DNA from: JALYRV01 sp035512575
GTDB lineage: Bacteria > Acidobacteriota > Vicinamibacteria > Vicinamibacterales > SCN-69-37
NCBI GenBank assembly: GCA_035512575.1
Contig: DATKDT010000144.1
Span: 1-6,114, forward strand
Reading direction: 5' to 3'
DNA: 6,114 nucleotides
The notes beneath the pieces were generated by a model, which was not told where the DNA came from, ran no database searches, and was given only the letters and a program-made list of their open reading frames with translations. Below are positions 1-4,528 of this stretch, one piece after another (position 1 is the stretch's first letter; each line of letters opens with the position of its first letter). A program made the translations under genes and the position numbers.

Positions 1-766
1 CCGGCTTGATTGTGACGTCGCTGTGGAGCCAGACGAAAGTGACGGCCACGGCGCGGCCGTCCTTGAGGCGCGCCGGCTGAAAGCGCGAATCGTGAATCGA
101 GCGCAGCAGCTCCATGGCGCGCTGGTCGATGACGGCGCCGCTCTGCAGCATCTCGATGCCCGCCACCCGGCCGTCCGACGTCAGCACGCCCGAGAACGCA
201 TACTCCTCGTCGGGCACCGCGTACGGCACATCGTCCACGAGAATGGCCGGCATCACGAGCGAGCCTTTCTGCACGGTCGGCCGCAGCAGGCGGGGATCGA
301 CCGAGAACGGATTCGTGATGGAGCCGCGCGGCGCGGCCATGCGCTCCATCTGCGACGCGAGCGACTCGCTGTTCGACACCGACGAAGCCTGCAGCACGAC
401 GGCGAGGCCGAGGGCGCACAGGAACGTCGCGGCGAACGAGCCGGCGCCCGCAAACACGAACCGCATGTCCTCGAACGCGTGCGTCAGCCGCGCGCGCAGC
501 GACTGGCGCGCCTCGGCCGCGGTCAGCGTGACGACGCGGCTGGTCATGCGTTCGAGCGCGACGGCCGCGGAGGCGGGCACCGAGCGGGAGTCCATGGTGG
601 CGCGCAGCGCGCCTCCGAGCGCGCGATAGTCGTCGAGCGCCGCCGCGCATCCAGCGCAGGCATCGACATGCGTGAGCACGCCGGCGTGCCCGGCGGGCGG
701 CAGCTCGCCGTCGAGGAAGGCGTGCAGGCGATCGAGGACGCGCGCGCACGACACCGGGTTGCTCAT
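1..766 (-). CDS. Zinc-binding anti-sigma factor with C-terminal TonB-like domain (3' end cut off by window edge)
   Basis: This is probably the anti-sigma factor that holds the neighbouring ECF sigma factor at the inner membrane. The frame is open from the ATG at 766 to the window edge, giving 255 residues without a stop. Residues 1-45 form a ZAS-type domain with H33-x3-C37-x2-C40 and an upstream H15/C7. Residues 103-127 are one hydrophobic membrane helix. Residues about 190-255 resemble a TonB C-terminal domain: a DGRV strand at 198-201, a helix around ID..AMELL (213-221), then RFQPARLKDGR and a final strand. The domain would lie outside the cytoplasm. The start is supported by GAGG 5 nt upstream and by the ATGA overlap with the sigma stop codon, typical of translational coupling. 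ZAS anti-sigma factors are well known; a TonB-C-like sensor end is less usual. The sigma-binding role is inferred from the motif and position. The true C-terminus is not visible. Confidence 0.88.
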   Translation of the reverse strand, partial: MSNPVSCARVLDRLHAFLDGELPPAGHAGVLTHVDACAGCAAALDDYRALGGALRATMDSRSVPASAAVALERMTSRVVTLTAAEARQSLRARLTHAFEDMRFVFAGAGSFAATFLCALGLAVVLQASSVSNSESLASQMERMAAPRGSITNPFSVDPRLLRPTVQKGSLVMPAILVDDVPYAVPDEEYAFSGVLTSDGRVAGIEMLQSGAVIDQRAMELLRSIHDSRFQPARLKDGRAVAVTFVWLHSDVTIKP

Positions 767-1380
767 GACTGCCTCAATTCCGCGCGAAGCTGTTCGCGCG
801 CGCGCGCCAGGCGCGACTTGACGGTGCCGACGGCCACGTTGAGCGAGAACGCAATCTCCTCGTAGCTCAGGCCGTCGATCTCACGCAGCACGATCACGGT
901 GCGCTGATCGAACGGCAGATGGTCGAGCGCCGCCTGAATGCGGCCCGCGAGCTCCTTCTGCCCAAGGACGACCTCGGGTGAATCGAGCCGGCGCAGGCCG
1001 GGCAGTTCGCCGTGCGCCTCGACGTGCTGCTCGAACGACACCTGCTGCGCGCGGCGCCGGCGCCTCCACCAGCGCCGCCGGTTCGAGGCCTGGTTGATGA
1101 CGATGCGGTAGATCCAGGTGCGAAGGGTGGACTGGCCGCGGAACGCCCGGATGGTGCGGAACACGCGCAGGAAGACTTCCTGCGACAGGTCGAGCGCCTC
1201 GTTGTGATCGCCGAGCAGGTGCAGGGCCAGCTGGTAGACCATGCGCTGGTGCGCGGCGACCAGCTCGGTGCATGCGTCCTCGTCGCCCGCGGCGCAGCGC
1301 TGCACGAGCGACAGCTCGTCGCCGGCAACGTCCGACCAGGTCAGCGTGCGAACAGGCTTCATGACGGCGTCTTCCGCCAT
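763..1380 (-). CDS. ECF (RpoE-like) RNA polymerase sigma factor
   Basis: An extracytoplasmic-function sigma-70 factor of 205 residues, normal for the family, directs RNA polymerase to stress or envelope promoters. Sigma region 2 spans about residues 24-105, with DLSQEVFLRVF at 64-74 and the melting segment STLRTWIYRIVINQ at 84-97. A very basic linker (RRRWWRRRRR, 101-110) follows. Region 4 spans about 145-200 and holds the helix-turn-helix GLSYEEIAFSLNVAVGTVKSRL (170-191, read as two parts), close to that of E. coli RpoE. The stop codon overlaps the anti-sigma start by 4 bp, so the two genes form one operon. The annotated ATG (1380) has a weak GGGGGTAG leader. An internal ATG at 1362 (M7) has GGAAG 8 nt upstream and is a credible alternative that loses only six non-conserved residues. 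A sigma-E-type promoter lies just upstream, suggesting autoregulation. The family call is secure; the stimulus is unknown. Confidence 0.95.
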   Translation of the reverse strand: MAEDAVMKPVRTLTWSDVAGDELSLVQRCAAGDEDACTELVAAHQRMVYQLALHLLGDHNEALDLSQEVFLRVFRTIRAFRGQSTLRTWIYRIVINQASNRRRWWRRRRRAQQVSFEQHVEAHGELPGLRRLDSPEVVLGQKELAGRIQAALDHLPFDQRTVIVLREIDGLSYEEIAFSLNVAVGTVKSRLARAREQLRAELRQS

Positions 1381-1401
1381 ACTACCCCCAGTCCTGTCAG
1401 T

Positions 1402-1429
1402 TTAGACCCGCCCCTGACGCGGAAGTTCC
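1402..1429 (-). promoter_or_regulatory. Sigma-E-type (ECF) promoter, probable autoregulation site of the sigma/anti-sigma operon
   Basis: Read on the minus strand, a -35 element GGAACTT (1429-1423) is followed after 15 nt by a -10 element GTCTAA (1407-1402). This matches the E. coli RpoE consensus in both boxes and in spacing. Transcription would start near 1395, leaving a leader of roughly 15 nt before the ATG at 1380, or about 33 nt before the alternative ATG at 1362. The match sits directly upstream of an ECF sigma gene whose region 4 resembles RpoE, the usual arrangement for positive autoregulation. The boxes are seen in the sequence; promoter activity is inferred. Confidence 0.72.
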
Positions 1430-1436
1430 CACCTTC

Positions 1437-1505
1437 GCGCCTTCGGCGCTTCGGTGGGCAGGCCCACGGCGCCGCTTCGCCAAGGAGGGCTTGCCCTCCG
1501 AAGCC
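1437..1505. repeat. Cluster of three hairpins, probable intergenic repeat element
   Basis: Within the 175-bp divergent gap (1381-1555) there is no gene, but there are three consecutive perfect inverted repeats. They are GCGCC-TTC-GGCGC (1437-1449), GTGGGC-AG-GCCCAC (1454-1467) and GGAGGGC-TT-GCCCTCC (1484-1499). The third can be extended by an outer GCTTC/GAAGC pair (1474-1478 with 1500-1504) around a 5-nt bulge. The pattern resembles dispersed, REP-like intergenic elements of GC-rich genomes. Copy number elsewhere cannot be judged from one window. A structured leader RNA or transcription barrier between the divergent genes is an alternative. Confidence 0.5.
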
Positions 1506-1535
1506 GAGGCCAGGGGGATGGCGCTGGACTCGACG

Positions 1536-1543
1536 AAGGAGGG
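1536..1543 (+). promoter_or_regulatory. Ribosome binding site that fixes the start of the TPR gene
   Basis: AAGGAGGG is a strong match to the anti-Shine-Dalgarno sequence and lies 12 nt before the ATG at 1556, slightly longer than the usual spacing. It favours that ATG over an in-frame one at 1454, whose extension would cover the hairpin repeat and lacks a hydrophobic N-terminus. The same AAGGAGGG string occurs at 1482-1489 inside the third hairpin, so the site may derive from the repeat. Confidence 0.6.
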
Positions 1544-1555
1544 TACTCTTTAGAC

Positions 1556-2680
1556 ATGCGCCGATTCTGGCTGGCCGTGCTCCTGGCGGCCGTGGCCGTT
1601 GCGGCCGGGGTGGCCGTCCAGCGCGGCCGCACCGAGGCCGAATATCGCCGCCTCATCGAGACGGGCGACGCCGCCGTGGCCGACGGCCGCACGCACGCGG
1701 CGATCGAAGCGTTCAGCGGGGCCCTGGCGTTCCGGCCCGACTCGATGCTGGCCCACCTGCGCCGCGGCGAGGCCTATCAGCAGCAGGAATCCTACGAGGC
1801 GGCCATTCGCGATCTCACGGCGGCGGCGCGGCTCGATCCCAACGCCACCCAGCCGCTCGAGCGGCTGGGCGAGGTCTACGCCGACCGCGGCGACTTCGCG
1901 CGCGCCGCCGACTGGTACACCCAGGCCGCCGACCGCGATCTGCGCTCGGCGGCGCTCGCCTACCGCGCCGGCTACGGGCTCTATCGCGCCGGCCAGGTGG
2001 CGCACGCCGTCCGGCCGCTGCGGCGCGCGGTCGAACAGGCGCCCGAGGCGGCGCAGATGCATCACGCCCTCGGGCTCGCGCTGCGCGACAGCGGCGACGC
2101 CGCCGGCGCGCGCGCGAGCCTCGAGACGGCGGTCGCGATTGCGCCGACGCTGCTGGCGGCGCGCGAGGCGCTGGCCGATCTGCTTCTTCGCGCGGGCGAT
2201 CCCGCCGCGCACCTGCGCCATCTCGAAGCGCTCGCCGCGCTCGACCCCGGCGTCTCGCGCCATGTCGCCGTGGCGCTGGCGGCCGCGAGCGCCGGCCAGA
2301 CGGGCCGCGCGGTGGTCGCGCTCGGCAGCGCGAACGAGCTGTCGCCGGGCGAGCCGCGGCTGCACCTCGCGCTGGGATATGTGTGGCTGCTCGACGCCGA
2401 GCGCAAGCGCGACCGCGCCTCGCTGCGCAAGGCGTCGGAGGCGCTCGAGCACGCGGCCGAGGGCCCGCAGACATCGGAGTCGCTCGCCCTGCTCGGACGC
2501 CTGGCGTACCTGCGCGGCGCGCCAGGTGAAGCCCTCCGCTGGCTGGATCGCGCCGTCCGCGAGCGCCCCCTCTGGCCCGAGGCGTTGAAGTATCAAGGGG
2601 AGGTGCTGGCGGCTCTGAAGCGGACACAGGAGGCCGAAGCCGCCATCGCTGCATACGAAGCAGTCAAGACGAAAGACTAA
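1556..2680 (+). CDS. Membrane-anchored tetratricopeptide repeat (TPR) protein
   Basis: The product has 374 residues. Residues 1-3 are MRR, followed by an uninterrupted hydrophobic helix (about 4-21), so it is either a signal anchor or an uncleaved signal; no lipobox cysteine is present. The rest is a nearly continuous array of 34-residue TPR units in register, starting at about 29, 63, 97, 131, 165, 199 and 232. Less regular units lie near 266-300, and further ones at 306-339 and 340-370. Typical TPR positions are visible, such as AIEAFSGALAFRPD, AIRDLTAAARLDPN and EALRWLDRAVRERP. Such arrays are scaffolds for protein-protein contact; no catalytic domain is attached, so partner and pathway are unknown. 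The array probably faces the periplasm. The gene is divergent from the sigma operon and convergent with the permeases. The last codons and stop lie within an intergenic-type repeat sequence. Confidence 0.88.
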   Translation: MRRFWLAVLLAAVAVAAGVAVQRGRTEAEYRRLIETGDAAVADGRTHAAIEAFSGALAFRPDSMLAHLRRGEAYQQQESYEAAIRDLTAAARLDPNATQPLERLGEVYADRGDFARAADWYTQAADRDLRSAALAYRAGYGLYRAGQVAHAVRPLRRAVEQAPEAAQMHHALGLALRDSGDAAGARASLETAVAIAPTLLAAREALADLLLRAGDPAAHLRHLEALAALDPGVSRHVAVALAAASAGQTGRAVVALGSANELSPGEPRLHLALGYVWLLDAERKRDRASLRKASEALEHAAEGPQTSESLALLGRLAYLRGAPGEALRWLDRAVRERPLWPEALKYQGEVLAALKRTQEAEAAIAAYEAVKTKD

Positions 2681-2754
2681 AGCAGGTCCCCGCCGCAACG
2701 CTGTCCGCTCTTCTTTTTTCTCTCTTTAGTCTTCAGTCTTCAGTCTTTCGTCTT
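2666..2754. terminator. Inverted-repeat region between convergent genes, possible bidirectional terminator
   Basis: AAGACGAAAGACT (2666-2678) is perfectly complementary to AGTCTTTCGTCTT (2742-2754). Alternatively AAGACTAAAG (2673-2682) pairs with CTTTAGTCTT (2724-2733). The sequence between includes a T-rich run (2711-2727). The region spans both stop codons of the convergent TPR and permease genes, where a shared terminator is expected. However, the loops are long (41-63 nt), the stems are not GC-rich, and no U-tract follows the stem, so it is not a classic intrinsic terminator. Confidence 0.35.
2728..2754. repeat. Short tandem AGTCTTC heptamer array
   Basis: Three consecutive 7-nt units occur: AGTCTTC (2728-2734), AGTCTTC (2735-2741) and AGTCTTT (2742-2748), followed by a partial unit CGTCTT. 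The composition is strikingly AT-rich compared with the surrounding roughly 70% GC sequence. A related sequence on the other strand (AAGACGAAAGACTAAAG, 2666-2682) closes the TPR gene. The right end of the array contains the stop codon of the DppC-type permease (TAA, minus strand, 2755-2753). Confidence 0.65.
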
Positions 2755-3556
2755 AACGACCCTCAGATATCATGCGCGGATCGATCCTGTCGTGCAGACC
2801 ATCCCCGAGAAAATTGAAGCCGAGGACCAGCAGCGCGATCGCGATGCCCGGAAAGAGCGTGAGGTGCGGCGCGTCGAACAGATGGGAGCGGCCCGCGTCG
2901 AGCATCGTGCCCCAGCTCGGCATCGGCGGCTGCACGCCAAGGCCGAGAAAACTCAGCGACGCCTCCGCGATGATCGCGCCGGCCATGCCGAGCGTGCCCT
3001 GCACGATGACCACCGGCAGCGTGGCGGGAATGACGTGGCGCAACAGGATGCGCGGTGTCCGCGCGCCGAGCGCGCGCGCCGCCTGCACGTATTCGAACTC
3101 GCGGATGCGCAGCACCTGCGCGCGCACCAGCCTCGCGTAGCCGACCCAGCCAATCACCGACAGCGCGATGATGACGTTGGTCAGGCTCGGGCCGAGCACG
3201 GCGACGAGCGCGATCGCCAGCAGGATGCCGGGGAACGCGAGCAGCACGTCCATCACCCGGCTGATCACATCGTCAATCTTCCCGCCGTAATAGCCGGCGA
3301 TCGATCCCATCAGGATGCCGACCGACGACGAGGCCGTGACGACGGCCACGCCGACCAGCAGCGAGATGCGCGCGCCGATCAGCAGGCGCGACAGGATGTC
3401 GCGGCCGAGCTCGTCGAGGCCGAACCAATGCCCCGACGTGGGCCCGGCGAGCCGCAGCGCCAGCTCCTGGGCGTTCGGATCCCACGGCGCGAGCCACGGG
3501 CCGAAGACCGCGGCAATGACGGTGATGCCCACGATGACGGCGCCGGCGCGGAGCAT
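2753..3556 (-). CDS. ABC transporter permease, DppC/OppC type (peptide/nickel importer family)
   Basis: One of two inner-membrane subunits forming the channel of a peptide-type ABC importer. The 267 residues start with a membrane helix (about 5-23), then the family segment PWDPNAQ (24-30) and FGLDELGRDILSRLLIGARISLLVG (45-69, key residues D48, G51, R52, D53). Further helices lie near 64-87, 103-123, 125-141, 182-205 and 232-253. The cytoplasmic EAA-type coupling loop that docks on the ATPase is at EYVQAARALGA (155-165) with IP at 176-177. SFLGLGVQPPMPSWG (202-216) and the C-terminal GDGLHDRIDPR (251-261) are hallmarks of the family. The start is set by the TGATG overlap with the upstream permease stop. 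A GTG one codon earlier is possible. At 267 residues it lacks most of the short cytoplasmic N-terminal tail of typical DppC (about 300). The substrate cannot be told from permease sequence; peptides are the commonest. Confidence 0.94.
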   Translation of the reverse strand: MLRAGAVIVGITVIAAVFGPWLAPWDPNAQELALRLAGPTSGHWFGLDELGRDILSRLLIGARISLLVGVAVVTASSSVGILMGSIAGYYGGKIDDVISRVMDVLLAFPGILLAIALVAVLGPSLTNVIIALSVIGWVGYARLVRAQVLRIREFEYVQAARALGARTPRILLRHVIPATLPVVIVQGTLGMAGAIIAEASLSFLGLGVQPPMPSWGTMLDAGRSHLFDAPHLTLFPGIAIALLVLGFNFLGDGLHDRIDPRMISEGR

Positions 3557-4476
3557 CACTGGTAGCGGATCCTCGGATCGAGCCAGCCGTAGGCGAGGTC
3601 GGTCAGCAGGTTCACGCCGACGTAGACCGCCGAGATGAACAGGATGCAGCCCTGCACCAGGGGATAGTCGCGGAACGAGATGGACTGGATCAGCAGCCGG
3701 CCGATGCCCGGCCACGCGAAGATCGTCTCGGTGATGATCGTGCCCGTGAGCACCGCGCCGAACTGCAGGCCGATTACCGTGACGATCGGAATGAGGCTGT
3801 TGCGGAACGCGTGGCGCAGGACGACGCGCATGCGCGAGAGACCGCGGGCGCGCGCGGCCAGCACGTACAGCTCGCGGAGTTCCTCGAGCAGGCTCGCCCG
3901 CGTCATGCGCGCGAGAATCGCCGCGAGCGCCGTGCCCAGCGTCACGGCCGGCAGCACGAGATGCGCGAGCGACCCGGTGCCCGAGACCGGCAGCCATCCG
4001 AGCTTCACGGCAAACAGAATCGCGAGCAGCGGGCCGAGCCAGAAGTTCGGCATCGAGATGCCGACCAGCGCCAGCGTCATCGCGGAGTGATCCGCGAACC
4101 GCCCGCGGAACACCGCGGCAAGAATGCCGAGCGGCAGCGCGACGACGAGCGCGACGGCCATCGCGGCGACGGCGAGCTTCAGCGTGTTCTTCAGGCGCGA
4201 GCCGATTTCGGCCGAGACTTTCGTGTTGTAGCGGAAGGACGTGCCGAGATCGCCCTTCAGGACGCCCAGCATGAAGTCGCCGTACTGGCGCGGCAGCGGC
4301 TTGTCGAGACCGAGCCGCGTGCGCAGCTCCTCGACGTCGGCCGGCGCGGCCGCTTCGCCGAGCATCGACTGCGCGGGATCGCCCGGCACCAGGTGGAGGA
4401 GCGAAAACACGAGCGTCGCGACGCCCAGCAGGACGGGAATGGTGAGGGCGAGGCGACGGACGAGATACGACAGCAT
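3556..4476 (-). CDS. ABC transporter permease, DppB/OppB type (peptide/nickel importer family)
   Basis: Partner channel subunit of the DppC-type permease. The 306-residue length is typical for DppB. It opens with the family signature MLSYLVRRLALTIPVLLG (1-18), and helix 1 runs to about 29, followed by HLVPGDPAQ (28-36). The periplasmic LGLDKPLPRQYGDF segment (55-68) and GDLGTSFRYNTKV (75-87) are well conserved. Other helices lie near 98-122, 133-158, 170-190, 229-253 and 273-293. The EAA-type loop that contacts the ATPase is at YVLAARARGLS (204-214). ETIFAWPGIGRLL (250-262) and the terminal DLAYGWLDPRIRY (293-305) complete the pattern. The ATG is chosen because the family N-terminus begins exactly there; the frame is open 77 codons further upstream, but that part is arginine-rich and overlaps the regulator gene. 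The gene follows the regulator by 52 bp with only a weak AGGA leader 11 nt upstream, and overlaps the next permease by one base. No ATPase or binding-protein gene is in the window. Confidence 0.95.
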   Translation of the reverse strand: MLSYLVRRLALTIPVLLGVATLVFSLLHLVPGDPAQSMLGEAAAPADVEELRTRLGLDKPLPRQYGDFMLGVLKGDLGTSFRYNTKVSAEIGSRLKNTLKLAVAAMAVALVVALPLGILAAVFRGRFADHSAMTLALVGISMPNFWLGPLLAILFAVKLGWLPVSGTGSLAHLVLPAVTLGTALAAILARMTRASLLEELRELYVLAARARGLSRMRVVLRHAFRNSLIPIVTVIGLQFGAVLTGTIITETIFAWPGIGRLLIQSISFRDYPLVQGCILFISAVYVGVNLLTDLAYGWLDPRIRYQ

Positions 4477-4528
4477 GCGCGCGGCGGTCCTGAACGAGTG
4501 TCCGCGAATGCGGGCGGCGGCGCAAGCG

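Noticed and set aside
23..865. 280-residue plus-strand reading frame opposite the anti-sigma and sigma genes
   Set aside because: Arginine/histidine-rich low-complexity translation that mirrors the codons of well-supported minus-strand genes; a GC-driven shadow.
1544..1549. TACTCT as a -10 box for the TPR gene
   Set aside because: No matching -35 box about 17 nt upstream, and a start here would exclude the Shine-Dalgarno from the transcript.
1454..1555. In-frame upstream extension of the TPR gene to an ATG at 1454
   Set aside because: It would translate the hairpin repeat, put 34 non-hydrophobic residues before the membrane helix, and ignore the strong AAGGAGGG before the ATG at 1556.
1550..2698. 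382-residue minus-strand reading frame fully antisense to the TPR gene
   Set aside because: No recognisable domain, and the plus strand has clear TPR periodicity, a membrane helix and a Shine-Dalgarno; the antisense frame is a codon shadow.
2728..2754. CRISPR-like array
   Set aside because: Units are only 7 nt, directly abutting and without spacers; this is a simple tandem repeat.
3557..4525. N-terminal extension of the DppC-type permease frame to a start at 4525
   Set aside because: The extra 323 residues are an arginine-rich out-of-frame reading of the DppB-type gene; the family N-terminus begins at 3556.
4477..4528. Possible sigma-54 promoter or terminator between regulator and DppB-type permease
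   Set aside because: No TGGC/TTGC pair with correct spacing and no convincing hairpin with a T-run in this 52-bp gap.
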